64,000 nt of DNA, from NCBI RefSeq assembly GCF_014698305.1, contig NZ_JACJST010000004.1, positions 186,001-250,000 on the forward strand, read 5' to 3'. Each line of letters opens with the position of its first letter. Position 1 is the first letter of the stretch. Below are positions 1 to 9,560 of this stretch, piece after piece. The position numbers were made by a program, and so were the translations under genes. The DNA is from Anabaena lutea FACHB-196. GTDB lineage: Bacteria > Cyanobacteriota > Cyanobacteriia > Cyanobacteriales > Nostocaceae. The notes below the pieces were generated by a model that had not been told where the DNA came from, ran no database searches, and worked only from the letters and a program-made list of their open reading frames with translations.

Positions 1-63
1 TCAAAGACAACATGATAAAATTCTGACAGATTGGGGATAGAACAGATACAGAGGGTCAAACAA

Positions 64-840
64 ATGACCAACACTATCCCCAACTTCTCAACTGCTTCTG
101 GACACCAAGTTTTAGCAGCAGCAGGTAAAAAATATCTGCGTCCCGGTGGACGCATAGCTACAGAAAAATTATGCCAATGGGCGAATTTTCAACCAGGTGA
201 GACAGTTTTAGAATTAGCTTCTAGCTTTGGTTATAGTGCTATTTCTCTGGTTCGACGCTACCATGTAAGGGTATTGGGAATAGAAAAAAATCCCGAAAGT
301 GTCGCTAGTGCGCGTGTGAATATCCGCGTTGCTGGCTTAGAAAATGAAATTGAAATTATTGAAGGTGATATTTTCCACCTGGATAAAATACCAGGAAAGT
401 TTGATTACGTTTTCGCTGAAGCAATTCTGACAATGCAGTCCCCACCGGGGAAAGCCAAGCTGTTAACAGAAATTCACAACCGACTGAAACCGGGAGGTAA
501 ATTTCTCTCCCATGAATTATTAGCTAATGACAAAGAAGTAGAAATTAGTGCAGATTTAGCCAAAGTAATTCGAGTTAATTCTACACCTCTTTCAGCAACT
601 AACTGGATTCATGTTTTTACACAAGCAGGGTTACAAGTACAGACACATGAAATCGGTGCTATGAGTTTACTGAATTGGTGGCGAATGTTGCAAGATGAAG
701 GCATTATCAACACTATGCAGATTTTCTGGAATATCTTAACACAGCCTGCTATCCGCCAACGGGTTTTAGAAATGCGTTATGTTTTCCATAAGTATCAGCA
801 AGAACTAGGCTACATCCTTATATGTGCTGTTACTGATTAA
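64..840 (+). CDS. Class I SAM-dependent methyltransferase
   Basis: Predicted cytosolic methyltransferase of 258 residues; its substrate cannot be read from the sequence. The Rossmann SAM-binding motif I (VLELASSFG) is at about residues 48-56. An acidic residue that would hold the ribose follows in GIEKNP (E74), and EGDIF (D102) and FDYVFAEA (about 113-120) fit motifs II and III. The reading frame is open back to a TTG at 31, but the ATG at 64 begins a normal family N-terminus and is preferred. It is the first of three same-strand genes (cupin at 878, unknown at 1226) that face a Crp-type regulator. The grouping suggests a small regulated unit, which is inference. Confidence 0.8.
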   Translation: MTNTIPNFSTASGHQVLAAAGKKYLRPGGRIATEKLCQWANFQPGETVLELASSFGYSAISLVRRYHVRVLGIEKNPESVASARVNIRVAGLENEIEIIEGDIFHLDKIPGKFDYVFAEAILTMQSPPGKAKLLTEIHNRLKPGGKFLSHELLANDKEVEISADLAKVIRVNSTPLSATNWIHVFTQAGLQVQTHEIGAMSLLNWWRMLQDEGIINTMQIFWNILTQPAIRQRVLEMRYVFHKYQQELGYILICAVTD

Positions 841-877
841 TATCTTGACACTTTGGAAATTTTACTCTTACATTGAT

Positions 878-1204
878 ATGAGTTCTACTGTCACCCAACT
901 ACGAAAACAAATTGAATATCCCCGTGCGGGAGTTTTAAGCAAGGTGTTAGTAAAAGATACAGCTTGTCAATACACACTCTTTTGTCTAGCAGCTAACACC
1001 GAAATATCTGAACATACCTCTACGCGCAATGCTACTGTCAATGTCTTAGAAGGTAGAGGTTTACTAACTTTATCAGGGGAAAAGATTAAATTAGAACCCG
1101 GCGTTTTTGTTTTTATGCCTGCTAACGCGCCTCATGCTTTACAGGCTGAATCTAATCTATCATTCCTGCTGACACTTTCTGAAAAAGCAGCAGATATTAA
1201 TTAA
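878..1204 (+). CDS. Small single-domain cupin protein
   Basis: A 108-residue protein with one cupin beta-barrel. Motif 1 is around EISEHTSTRNATVNVLEG (about 41-58), with few of the usual metal histidines. Motif 2 is PANAPHAL (about 79-86). Such proteins often bind a metal and sense or stabilise a small ligand, but the function here is unknown. The frame stays open upstream to 824, where it would overlap the methyltransferase; the ATG at 878 starts a compact cupin and leaves a 37-bp gap. The next gene begins only about 20 bp after the stop, so co-transcription of the three genes is likely. Confidence 0.72.
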   Translation: MSSTVTQLRKQIEYPRAGVLSKVLVKDTACQYTLFCLAANTEISEHTSTRNATVNVLEGRGLLTLSGEKIKLEPGVFVFMPANAPHALQAESNLSFLLTLSEKAADIN

Positions 1205-1225
1205 TTATTTTTGGAGAGTTGCAAA

Positions 1226-1714
1226 ATGTCATCACTAATTTCTACCTTTACCCAAAATTTAGCTTTTTCTGCACCAGAAATAGAAGCAATTCTTTCCACA
1301 CCTTTAAATGAGGTACTGAATTCACCACAATTAAAACAAGAATTAGACAGTTTAGATATTAAATTGCTGCGAGAAACTTTACCCACAGCAGGTGCAGTTT
1401 TAGCTACACATTTACCACCTTTTTATAACTGGCTAAAAAATGAATTAGGAGTTCAGCGTGTTCCTGATAGTCCTGATCATACAACAAAATGGGTAGTTGG
1501 TTTTCTCAATAATCAAGAAAGTATCAATCACCTCGTTGAGTTACATCGTCCAGTTCCACACGCAGCTTTAGAACAGGCTGTTCCTCGTTTGGTTGGTTTA
1601 TTTGATGGTGTGGAAGATATTACAGTACGTAAGGAATGGGAAAAGGCTGTTGCTGCACTTTGTTTGGTTTTAGTTGTTGATGCCCGTGAACAAGAAAAAC
1701 TTGCCACAGTATGA
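1226..1714 (+). CDS. Hypothetical protein, mostly helical, 162 residues
   Basis: I do not recognise the family. The protein is soluble, predicted mostly helical, with no signal peptide. It has several histidines in its middle (ATHLPPFY, SPDHTTKW, HLVELHRPVPH) that could bind a metal or haem, although no known motif is complete. The ATG at 1226 is chosen because GGAGAG sits 7-8 bp upstream; a TTG at 1211 is also in frame. It follows the cupin gene closely and ends just before a 17-bp palindrome separating it from the convergent regulator gene. Confidence 0.6.
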   Translation: MSSLISTFTQNLAFSAPEIEAILSTPLNEVLNSPQLKQELDSLDIKLLRETLPTAGAVLATHLPPFYNWLKNELGVQRVPDSPDHTTKWVVGFLNNQESINHLVELHRPVPHAALEQAVPRLVGLFDGVEDITVRKEWEKAVAALCLVLVVDAREQEKLATV

Positions 1715-1724
1715 TAATTGTTTT

Positions 1725-1741
1725 GGTGGGCAATGCCCACC
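1725..1741. terminator. 17-bp perfect palindrome between convergent genes
   Basis: GGTGGGCA, one base, then TGCCCACC: an 8-bp stem with a one-base centre. It lies in the short gap between the stop codons of the unknown gene (+) and the Crp gene (-). No clear T run follows on either strand. Related GGTGGG/CCCACC palindromes occur at about 3991 and 30722, so it may be a dispersed repeat that also ends transcripts. Confidence 0.4.
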
Positions 1742-2440
1742 CTACTCAATGTTTCCATCTGCAATATCGTTTAATTTATGAATATCAATTATTGTGATTT
1801 CTCCACCTCGATGATAGGCAATTGTAGAGTTGATACTTTTAATTAACCGCACACATTCTTCATAGGTAATGCCAATACTTCGCGCCATGCGATAATAAGA
1901 TAAACTTTCTTTTAACCTTTCACCTTTTGGCGTGGTTTCGGTTCCCGATGTAGTTGCAAAATATTGAATTAATCTCGCAAGTCGAATAATTGCCCTTTCG
2001 GAAACTAAGCCGTGAACTGTTTCATGTAATTGCTGAATGCGGTTATTGAAAACGACTAACATTCGCAAAGCAATATCAGGCTTTTGTTGAATCACTGTTA
2101 ATAAAGCATTTCGTTCGACGGTGAGAATTTCACAATCAGTTTCAGCGGTGACAGTGGCTGGAGAAATGCCATTACCTAACAATGCAGGTGCGGCGAAAAT
2201 TTCCCCAGTTCCTAAGTTGCGAAGTATTGTTTCTTTACCTGTGGTTGCTGTTTTACTAACTTTAATTACACCACTGGCAACAGCATATAATTTAGCGGGT
2301 AAGGAATCACTTTCATGAAAAATTATCTCCCCTTTTTCATAACTTTTCACTACAGTATAAGGTTGCAGATTTAGTTGATCTGTGGTTTCTAAATCTGCAA
2401 ACACTTGAATTTGGGCTATTTGTGCTAAGGAAGCCTGCAT
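1742..2440 (-). CDS. Crp/Fnr-family transcriptional regulator
   Basis: A 232-residue DNA-binding regulator. A cyclic-nucleotide-binding-type beta-roll covers about residues 10-130 (GEIIFHESD, LYAVASGVIKVSK, GEIFAAPALLG). A dimerisation helix follows, then a winged helix-turn-helix at about 182-206 (MARSIGITYEECVRLIKSI). No N-terminal Fe-S cysteine cluster of the Fnr type is present. The ATG at 2440 shares its A with the TAA of the upstream amidase (TAATG), so the two genes are translationally coupled; an in-frame upstream start at 2473 would overlap the amidase and is not favoured. It converges on the methyltransferase-cupin group, its likeliest target by position. The ligand is unknown. Confidence 0.88.
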   Translation of the reverse strand: MQASLAQIAQIQVFADLETTDQLNLQPYTVVKSYEKGEIIFHESDSLPAKLYAVASGVIKVSKTATTGKETILRNLGTGEIFAAPALLGNGISPATVTAETDCEILTVERNALLTVIQQKPDIALRMLVVFNNRIQQLHETVHGLVSERAIIRLARLIQYFATTSGTETTPKGERLKESLSYYRMARSIGITYEECVRLIKSINSTIAYHRGGEITIIDIHKLNDIADGNIE

Positions 2441-3837
2441 TATAGGGCAAATGCGGGACGATTTTGAATCCAAGGATTAGCGGCTTCTAATTGGGCTGCG
2501 AGACTAATTAAAGTAGACTCAGCGGCTGGTTTACCCATTAACTGCACACTTATAGGTAAACCATTATTATCAAAACCGACAGGAATGGCTATAGCTGGTA
2601 ATCCAGTTGCATTGGCTACAGGACAAGGTGCAACCCAGTTAATAATATTTTCAAATGTCTCTTCTGGACTCAAATTTGCCCATTCACCGACGCGAATTGG
2701 AGAATGCAAATAAACTGGCAATACCAGCACATCAAAAGTATCGAAAAAGGCGATAATTTGCCGTGAAACTATCTGCATCTTGGCAACTGCTTGCAGATAT
2801 TCAGCTACAGAACTGGTTCTAGCTAATAACCAGCGATTCACTGGCTGCAACGCTTCTGCTGGAAGACCTGCTGCTGCTATTCCAGATTGCCAGACAATTT
2901 GAAATGGTTCAACTAAACCGCTGAAATCTGGGCATTTTTCTTCAATTTGATGTCCAAATTGTGCTAGTAACTTAATTGTTTGCAAAACCCCTTGTTGACA
3001 ATTAGCGTCTGCTGTTCCCAAGGGAGGAATGCTGGTACTAAAAGCAATTTTTAAATTATCGGTTTTTTGTTGAGTTGCAGCCAGAAATGAGGGTTCAGGA
3101 TCTGGCAACCAATAAGGATCACCGGTAAAATAGCCAGAGATAACGTCTAACATAGCCGCTGCATCAGCCACTGTGCGGGCGATTGGACCATTAACAGCGA
3201 TTCCCCCCAAGCGATCGCCTACAGGTGCTTTGGTGACTCTTCCCCGCGCTGGTTTGATGCCCACCACACCACAACAAGCCGCAGGGCCACGAATTGAACC
3301 ACCACCATCGGAACCTTGTGCGATCGCACTTAATCCCGCTGCTACCGATGAGGCTGCACCACCACTAGAACCACCAGGAGTATATTCCAAATTCCAAGGG
3401 TTTCTCGCTGGGGGAAATCCCGCAGGTTCACTGTAGGGAAAGGAACCTAATTCGGAAGTTGCAGTTTTACCAAGAATCGTAAATCCAGCTTGTTTAATCC
3501 GCGTTACCACCCCATCATCGTAGTTAGCGATATTATTGACTAATGCTGGATTTCCGTAGGTACAAGTAACACCTGCTAAGGCGTTCAAGTCTTTAATAGA
3601 AATCGGCACACCAAAAAATGGTGGTAATTCTGAGGTGGTTGTGAGTAATTCTGTTTTGGCTTTAGCATCAGCAACAGCTAAATCTGCCGTTACCGTAAAA
3701 TAACTTCCCAGTTGGGGATTTAAGCGTTCAATCCGTTCTAAATATATTTCTACCAAATCCAGGGGTGACACTTCCCGACGACGGATTAATTGCGCTAACT
3801 CTAAAGCCGGAGTAAAAGCTAAATCAATTTCATTCAT
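2440..3837 (-). CDS. Amidase signature (GatA-like) family amidohydrolase
   Basis: A 465-residue amidase of the Ser-cisSer-Lys family, hydrolysing a C-N amide bond in an unknown substrate. The catalytic lysine is K82 (ISIKDLN). The glycine/serine-rich signature GGSSGG is at 155-160, with the cis-serine there. The nucleophile serine is S181 in GSDGGGSIRGP. Length and motif order are normal for the family. It is not obviously GatA: no gatB or gatC is nearby, and it is coupled to a Crp-type regulator by a one-base overlap. The start lies downstream of a GGGAATA repeat. Confidence 0.87.
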   Translation of the reverse strand: MNEIDLAFTPALELAQLIRRREVSPLDLVEIYLERIERLNPQLGSYFTVTADLAVADAKAKTELLTTTSELPPFFGVPISIKDLNALAGVTCTYGNPALVNNIANYDDGVVTRIKQAGFTILGKTATSELGSFPYSEPAGFPPARNPWNLEYTPGGSSGGAASSVAAGLSAIAQGSDGGGSIRGPAACCGVVGIKPARGRVTKAPVGDRLGGIAVNGPIARTVADAAAMLDVISGYFTGDPYWLPDPEPSFLAATQQKTDNLKIAFSTSIPPLGTADANCQQGVLQTIKLLAQFGHQIEEKCPDFSGLVEPFQIVWQSGIAAAGLPAEALQPVNRWLLARTSSVAEYLQAVAKMQIVSRQIIAFFDTFDVLVLPVYLHSPIRVGEWANLSPEETFENIINWVAPCPVANATGLPAIAIPVGFDNNGLPISVQLMGKPAAESTLISLAAQLEAANPWIQNRPAFAL

Positions 3838-3844
3838 TGTTATT

Positions 3845-3879
3845 GTAGGGAATAGGGAATAGGAAATAGGGAATAGGGT
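3845..3879. repeat. STRR array, GGGAATA-type heptamer
   Basis: Four to five imperfect copies of a 7-bp unit (GGGAATA) directly upstream of the amidase start. This is the heptamer type of short tandem repeat described in heterocystous cyanobacteria. Confidence 0.8.
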
Positions 3880-3956
3880 TGAAAGTCTTGCTGTATCTAA
3901 GCTTTATGATCACTGTCTGTTCTCATCCAACTGACAACCGCTACATTTTTAGCAAC

Positions 3957-4105
3957 TATAGGACTAATATTTGATTTTTGAAATTTTACGTAGGGTGGGC
4001 ATTACCCACGATATCCTGGTTCTGTAAGGCATAGCCCTACCTATACTACTTAAAATTTTATGGCTACGCCACGCAAGCTATCAAATATCATTTATGATTC
4101 CTATA
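3957..4105. repeat. MITE-like element with imperfect terminal inverted repeats
   Basis: About 149 bp between TATAGGACTAATATTTGAT and an inverted copy ending ATCAAATAT...TCCTATA. The first 28 bases (3957-3984) recur exactly at 27676-27703. The interior has a GTAGGGTGGGCA-type palindrome and a GGCTACGCCACGC stretch but no reading frame. Apart from the heptamer array and the hairpin near 4314, I see no other structure in the 522-bp gap between amidase and map. Confidence 0.6.
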
Positions 4106-4313
4106 TAAGTTTTAATACATCTAGACAGAAGTCATACATTTTGTATATTTCATAATTATTAATTTAGAGTTTTCATATCGCTTCTACTTTTTAGCAAGTT
4201 ATCGTTTGCAGATGCTTATGTCTAAAGACACAAAAAAATGCAAACTGACAAGTCAGCGCTTACGCTATCGCATTCTTAAACTTATTTAATTTTTAGTTAA
4301 TTTCTCAGGAGAT

Positions 4314-4346
4314 AGATACCCGATTTATTTGAGCAGTCGGGTATCT
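4314..4346. terminator. Stem-loop downstream of map
   Basis: AGATACCCGA and TCGGGTATCT form a 10-bp perfect stem around a 13-base loop, 14 bp beyond the map stop codon. There is no T tract after the stem in the map direction, so intrinsic termination is only suggested. Confidence 0.5.
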
Positions 4347-4359
4347 GGATATTAGGTTA

Positions 4360-5187
4360 TTAAACTTGCGATCTATCAGTCAAAATCTCATAACCTGTAT
4401 CTGTCACCAACACCGTATGCTCAAACTGAGCAGATATAGCATTATCAACAGTTACAGCCGTCCACCTATCAGATAAAATCCGCGTGAATCTAGAACCAGC
4501 ATTTAAAATTGGCTCAATTGCTAAAGTCATCCCTGAGCGCAATTTCACATTAGGGATATCACGAGTTCTGTAATTAAATACCGCAGGTTCCTCGTGCAAA
4601 TTCCGACCAACACCATGTCCAGTAAATTCTTCTACCACACAAAAATTATTAGCTTTTACATGGTCTTCAATCGCACCTGCAATTTCTGCTAAGTGTACAC
4701 CAGCTTTTACCTGTTCGATTCCTTTAAATAAAGCTTCTTCCGCGACGCGAATCAGTCTAGCAGCTTCTGGAGTCACATCACCCACAGCGATTGTAATACA
4801 GGAATCACCATGAAAACCTTGATAATAAGCTCCTGTATCAACTTTTAATACATCTCCTGCCCGAATCACTTTTTTCGGACTAGGAATACCATGTACAACT
4901 TCATTATTAATACTAGAACAAATCGAAGCCGGAAAACCGTGATATCCTTTAAAGCTAGGTGTTGCACCCATTTCTCGGATGCGTTTTTCCGCATGAGCAT
5001 CCAAATCAGCCGTAGTCATTCCTGGCTGGACTAGATCAGAAATTTCCTTGAGAACGGTTGCCACAATTTTAGCTGATTGCCGCATAATTTCAATTTCACG
5101 CGGCGATTTAATTTCAATTCCTCGGCGTTGTCTTTTTTCGGGTTTTGGCTGGGCTGGTTTAGAAAGCAAGTTACTGAAAATGTTCAT
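4360..5187 (-). CDS. map: Methionine aminopeptidase, type I
   Basis: Removes the initiator methionine from nascent proteins in the cytosol. The 275-residue protein has the complete di-metal site: D117 (KVDTGAY), D128 (GFHGDSC), H191 (TGHGVG), E224 (LAIEPIL) and E256 (AQFEHTV), plus the substrate-side H99 (VVHG). The first ~25 residues are a basic, proline-containing extension before the catalytic fold ([17 protein letters not shown]); there is no zinc-finger-type cysteine set in it. It stands alone, with long gaps on both sides. Cyanobacteria often carry more than one map gene, so this may be one of several paralogues. Confidence 0.94.
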   Translation of the reverse strand: MNIFSNLLSKPAQPKPEKRQRRGIEIKSPREIEIMRQSAKIVATVLKEISDLVQPGMTTADLDAHAEKRIREMGATPSFKGYHGFPASICSSINNEVVHGIPSPKKVIRAGDVLKVDTGAYYQGFHGDSCITIAVGDVTPEAARLIRVAEEALFKGIEQVKAGVHLAEIAGAIEDHVKANNFCVVEEFTGHGVGRNLHEEPAVFNYRTRDIPNVKLRSGMTLAIEPILNAGSRFTRILSDRWTAVTVDNAISAQFEHTVLVTDTGYEILTDRSQV

Positions 5188-5889
5188 GGGAAAATTAATA
5201 ATTGCTGCTGCTTGACTGCCTAAGTATCAATTTAGTTGTCAAGCTTAGTTGAGAAAAATATCTATATTTAAGTTAACTTATTTTGCGCCTCTGGAGAAAC
5301 ACAGGTCACAGGTGACAGAGAACAGGAAATAGCACAAGAAAGAATCTCAACCCAACTTTACTCTGTTGGTGGTACGTTGCCATAAATAAGTTTTTCCAAT
5401 CTCTATTTTGACAAAGTTGTACAAAATTAAATTTTTAGCAATAACTTACCTCTATTCTCAATATTATTGACAACAATATCAATAATTTGACGAGTTTAGG
5501 TTTTTTCAGCGATTGATATTGACCTATTGACTTTTTTTTGATAATCTTAAGTAAAATCCAAGGGATTAATATATTAATTTTTAATATAGATGCTCTTCTT
5601 AATCAGCATTAACAAGATTGAAAATAAATAGAATCTTATTAAAAATCCTTGTTATTTTTTCTATATATTGTCAGATAGTTCTTCCTTATCAAGATAAACT
5701 ATATCAGGTTTCCAGGTTGCAGTCAACACTCTCACTTCATAATTTTGGCAACCATCAACAACAATTTTGTTATTTTGACTGGAGTGAAACGGAAAGAAGA
5801 AGCTCCATTTTTCTTTGATTTATGAGATGTTCACGTTCAAAGTCATCATCAAAAGATTTTTATGGCTTACGCTACGCTATCAGCAAACC
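5188..5889. other. 702-bp AT-rich intergenic region
   Basis: A low-complexity, AT-rich gap between map and the cupredoxin gene. A TTG-initiated frame of 66 codons (5618-5818) crosses it but has no ribosome site, no family resemblance and AT-driven composition. Short GCGTAGC-like repeat pieces lie near 5860-5880. I see no supported gene or RNA. Confidence 0.5.
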
Positions 5890-6369
5890 CTATTTAATCA
5901 CAATCTCTCCAACCATTCCGGCTTCTGTGTGTCCGGCTATGGTACAGCGTAAACCATACTTACCCGGTTTGAGAGGAACAAACACCCATTCTGCTTCTGC
6001 ACCAGGTTTTAGTTCTAGTTCGTGAATCGCACCTTTAATTTCGACATTACCTGCTTCGACTTTTTGTGTCCAAATAGCATCAGCAAAATCTTTACTCGTA
6101 AAATAATGTTTTACAGGGCTAGGATTATTCAGGTAGAGATTGTAGCGTTTACCAGCTTGTAATTCTAGAAGATTTGGCTCAAATATAAGTTCACCAGCGG
6201 CATTACCCAAACTGACTTTAATTTCTGTAGCTGGTTGTTTCAGTATATCACCCGATAAATTTGCTGCTCTTGCTGGAGTTGCACTCATGAAGCTGATACA
6301 AACCAGGAATGTCAATAAATAAGAGACTGAATATAGATGTTTGGAAATTTTTGTCAGTAAACTACTCAT
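5890..6369 (-). CDS. Exported plastocyanin-like cupredoxin
   Basis: A 159-residue secreted or lumenal blue-copper-type protein. An N-terminal signal peptide runs to about residue 36 (hydrophobic 15-30, then TPARA-A). The type 1 copper ligands appear as H88 (PVKHYF), C142 (GLRCTIAGH), H147 and M152 (EAGMVG). These fit a single cupredoxin domain, here ending in GEIVIK. It differs from photosynthetic plastocyanin in the loop around the first histidine and the long strand before it. It may carry electrons or handle copper in the periplasm or lumen; the partner is unknown. It stands alone on this strand. Confidence 0.82.
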   Translation of the reverse strand: MSSLLTKISKHLYSVSYLLTFLVCISFMSATPARAANLSGDILKQPATEIKVSLGNAAGELIFEPNLLELQAGKRYNLYLNNPSPVKHYFTSKDFADAIWTQKVEAGNVEIKGAIHELELKPGAEAEWVFVPLKPGKYGLRCTIAGHTEAGMVGEIVIK

Positions 6370-6550
6370 TTCTTGCCTTATCTATCAGTAACACCTAAGT
6401 TAATCCGTCTTTAAGTTGCATAATCCCTAGCCTCAGAAAGACGCGGTGACGCGGAGAAGGGGAGACACGGTGATGCAATTTGAATGATTATTAGCTTATT
6501 ACCATTATCCATTATCTGAGCATATTCTCAATCCCTAGTTCCCAATCACC

Positions 6551-9361
6551 TCATCTCTGTTCTGCCATAATTGCTGGCCCCGCTGTTACTACCACGATTT
6601 TATCAGGTTGAATTAACTCACGGGCTGCTTGATTAACTTCAGCCTGGGTAACTTTCTGGATTTTTTGGGCAAAAGACTGCAATTCTACAGTATCTAGTCC
6701 ATATACCTCGTTCATAACAATCGTATCTGTTAATTCTTCTGGTTTAGCGAGGGAAATATGATAGTTACTAATCAGGGTGCGTTGAGCGTTTTCGACTTCT
6801 AGTTTAGTCACACCTTGTTGATGTAGTTGCTTAAGAAGTTTACGGGTACTAGCGATCGCTTTATTAGTATCTTCTGGATTGGTTTGCATTTCAATCAAAA
6901 ACGTCCCCGCATTCTTTCCAGTCTGGAAGTTGCTGTAAATTCCGTAAGTCAAACCCAAGCGATCGCGCACTTCTGCTCCCAGTCTACTAGATAAAGTGTC
7001 ACCTCCCAAAATTTGGTTCAACACTAAAGCTTGATAAAATCTAGCATCTTCCCGTTTAATACTTGTATAACCCATATAAGTCACCGCTTGGGCTTTACCA
7101 GGAAGAAACGGATTAACACGCATTCCTTGATCCCGAATTACCACTTGCGGATATTGTAATATTGGTGGATTTCCGCTCACGTGCCAATCACCAAACTCAG
7201 TTTCGATGAGCGAATGCGCTTTCTCGAAATCAAAATCTCCCACCAGTGCTAATATTGTCGTATCTGGGCGATAATGTCGAGACTTGAAAGCAATCACATG
7301 ATCACGTGTAATTTTCTGTAGACTTTCTTTAGTGGCAAAACTATGTAAAGGATGATGAGGCGGATAAATAGATTGTATGAAAGTTCTGTTAGCCACTTCA
7401 TCAGGATCATCCAATTCCACATCAACCTTACTTAAAGCTTGTTGACGAGTTAGTTCTAAATCCCCAGCATTAAATGTACTATTTTTCAGAACATCAGCCA
7501 AAGTACCCAGCAAAATCGGGAAATCCTCCGCTAAACTCTTACCTCGAATCCGCACACCTTGACGCTGCGCTGTAAAATCCAGACTTGCACCCCGTGCTGC
7601 TAAAACTTTGGCAATATCTAAAGTATCTTTAGTTTTCGTACCATTCATCAAGTTATCTGCTACCAAAGCCGCTAATCCAGCTTGATCATGTGGATCAAAT
7701 TCTTTCCCTGCTTTGATATAGCCACTCAAAGTCACCGTCGGACTACTTTGATCTGGTAATAATAATACCTGCAAACCATTGACCAAAGTCAACTTATGTG
7801 GTAATTTTTGATTCGATATAATCTGAGTTGCAGTATTTTCAGAAGGTAAATACTTCCTCACCTCAGAAGCAGTCAGAAAAACTCCAGAAGTCAAATTTTC
7901 CTGAGTTGCTGGGGAATTATTTTGATGATTAACCGCTTTTGAAGACTTTTGATCTGGCTCAAAAAATCCCACAGTTCCCATTTCTGACTTCAGATATTTG
8001 TCAATCACAGCTAGAATATCTGCCGCTTTTACCTTGCGAACATTTTCCAAATAGCGTTCTGTATAACGATAATCACCAGATGTTAGCTCATCATTAGCCA
8101 ATTGCATTCCTTGACTAGTGATATCCCGACTATTTAAGATTACGGATGCAATTAATTGAGTTTTAGCGCCTTCAACTTGTTCCTGTGTCACCCCAGTTTT
8201 AGGGAAATTAGCAATTGCGCTTTTGATCGCTCCATCAATTTTTGATAAATCCTGATTTGCAGCAGCAGTCACCAAAACATGATACCAACCAGATTGCCGC
8301 AAAGTTACGACACGAGCCGAAACATCAGTAGCTAAACCCGATTCCACCAATACTTTATACAAATAAGAACTTTTTCCCCCAGTTAAAATATAGTCCATCA
8401 CACCCAGCATCGGGATATCCGGGTGAGTTAAATCTGGGACTGGATAAATCAATTGTAACAGTTTGCCTGCACCAGGTTCTCGCAAGACAATGGGAGATGA
8501 GGTAAAGCGGTGAGGAAGTGGAGAAGTGGAGAGGCGGGAAGACTTTTGACTTTTGGGGATTTTACCAAAAACCTCTTTTACAGTTTCCAAAGTTGGTTGA
8601 GTTTGAAAATCTCCCACAATCGTCAACACTGCGTGATCAGGATTGTAGAATTTGTGGTAGTACTCCCGCACCTGCTCAATAGTTAATTTTTCCACATCAG
8701 CTTGAGTACCACCAGTAGGGAAACCATAAGCATGATCAGGAAAAACAGACTGCATCACAGCGCGTCTGATGCGGTATGCTGGACTATTCTCATAACCTTG
8801 TAACTCAGAAATGACTACTCGCTTCTCACTTGCTAATTGCTGGTTATCAAGCTGCAAATTTTGCATTCTGTCAGCTTCCAGCACCAGCAGCGCGTTGAGT
8901 TTGTCTCGTTCCGCAGTATTGTAATATGCAGTTTGATCGTAGCTAGTAAAAGCGTTGGAGTCACTACCTAAAGCACTAAATAATTGTCCAAATTGAATAG
9001 GACGATTTTTCGTACCTTTAAACATCATGTGTTCCAATTGGTGAGCAATACCATTTATTCCAGGTTCTTCATTACCTGAACCAACTTTATACCAAACTTG
9101 CACCGTTACGACTGGTGCATTATGTACTTCTTTTGTTAAGACAGTTAGACCATTTTCCAGCACTGTCTTCTGAATATTTTTTGTCAAGGTGAGATTATTT
9201 GTTTTTTTTTCTACGAAAATTTGCTGAGAATGTTCCCAGTTGGATCTGACTAATTTTTGGCTAATTGAAGAAGTATGCTTCCACAAAACCGCTGCAATTA
9301 TCGATAATATGAACAATAATAGGGGAACACGATATCTATGGAAGACCGAAATAACAAACAT
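6551..9361 (-). CDS. Two-domain M16 family zinc metallopeptidase
   Basis: A 936-residue protein with an N-terminal membrane anchor (about 12-28) and two M16 units, as in other bacterial pitrilysin-like proteins. The first unit has the inverted zinc motif H107-x-x-E110-H111 (AHQLEHMMFKGT) and the downstream glutamate in SELQGYEN (about residue 185). The second unit (from about residue 524) keeps the fold but lacks HxxEH, as usual for the non-catalytic half. It probably degrades peptides at the cytoplasmic membrane or in the periplasm. A serine/proline-rich stretch near residues 272-285 is encoded by GTGGAGAA-like repeats (about 8508-8545). Confidence 0.9.
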   Translation of the reverse strand: MFVISVFHRYRVPLLLFILSIIAAVLWKHTSSISQKLVRSNWEHSQQIFVEKKTNNLTLTKNIQKTVLENGLTVLTKEVHNAPVVTVQVWYKVGSGNEEPGINGIAHQLEHMMFKGTKNRPIQFGQLFSALGSDSNAFTSYDQTAYYNTAERDKLNALLVLEADRMQNLQLDNQQLASEKRVVISELQGYENSPAYRIRRAVMQSVFPDHAYGFPTGGTQADVEKLTIEQVREYYHKFYNPDHAVLTIVGDFQTQPTLETVKEVFGKIPKSQKSSRLSTSPLPHRFTSSPIVLREPGAGKLLQLIYPVPDLTHPDIPMLGVMDYILTGGKSSYLYKVLVESGLATDVSARVVTLRQSGWYHVLVTAAANQDLSKIDGAIKSAIANFPKTGVTQEQVEGAKTQLIASVILNSRDITSQGMQLANDELTSGDYRYTERYLENVRKVKAADILAVIDKYLKSEMGTVGFFEPDQKSSKAVNHQNNSPATQENLTSGVFLTASEVRKYLPSENTATQIISNQKLPHKLTLVNGLQVLLLPDQSSPTVTLSGYIKAGKEFDPHDQAGLAALVADNLMNGTKTKDTLDIAKVLAARGASLDFTAQRQGVRIRGKSLAEDFPILLGTLADVLKNSTFNAGDLELTRQQALSKVDVELDDPDEVANRTFIQSIYPPHHPLHSFATKESLQKITRDHVIAFKSRHYRPDTTILALVGDFDFEKAHSLIETEFGDWHVSGNPPILQYPQVVIRDQGMRVNPFLPGKAQAVTYMGYTSIKREDARFYQALVLNQILGGDTLSSRLGAEVRDRLGLTYGIYSNFQTGKNAGTFLIEMQTNPEDTNKAIASTRKLLKQLHQQGVTKLEVENAQRTLISNYHISLAKPEELTDTIVMNEVYGLDTVELQSFAQKIQKVTQAEVNQAARELIQPDKIVVVTAGPAIMAEQR

Positions 9362-9459
9362 ATAGTTTTTAGATATAAGTAAATAAGACTACACTTTTTT
9401 ACCTATACATCTGTGGCTTAAACTTTCTGGAAAATTAGCGACTAAATTAATTCGTAATT

Positions 9460-9560
9460 CGTAATTAAGTTTTGCAACGGGGATTTAGACCCCGACACAA
9501 AACTTGCTGCCTTTAGAGACAGGGGAATTAAACCCCCACACTTTGTTAAAAATTCAGTCA
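9460..9560. repeat. Paired GGGG...CCCC hairpin repeats
   Basis: Two related hairpins, GGGGATTTAGACCCC at about 9479-9493 and GGGGAATTAAACCCCC at about 9522-9537, lie between ACAAAACTTG-type sequences. They look like a dispersed non-coding element. The 63-codon frame crossing it on the minus strand has no support. Confidence 0.4.

Noticed and set aside
5618-5818. 66-codon frame starting with TTG
   Set aside because: AT-rich gap, no ribosome site, no family resemblance; codon use follows base composition.
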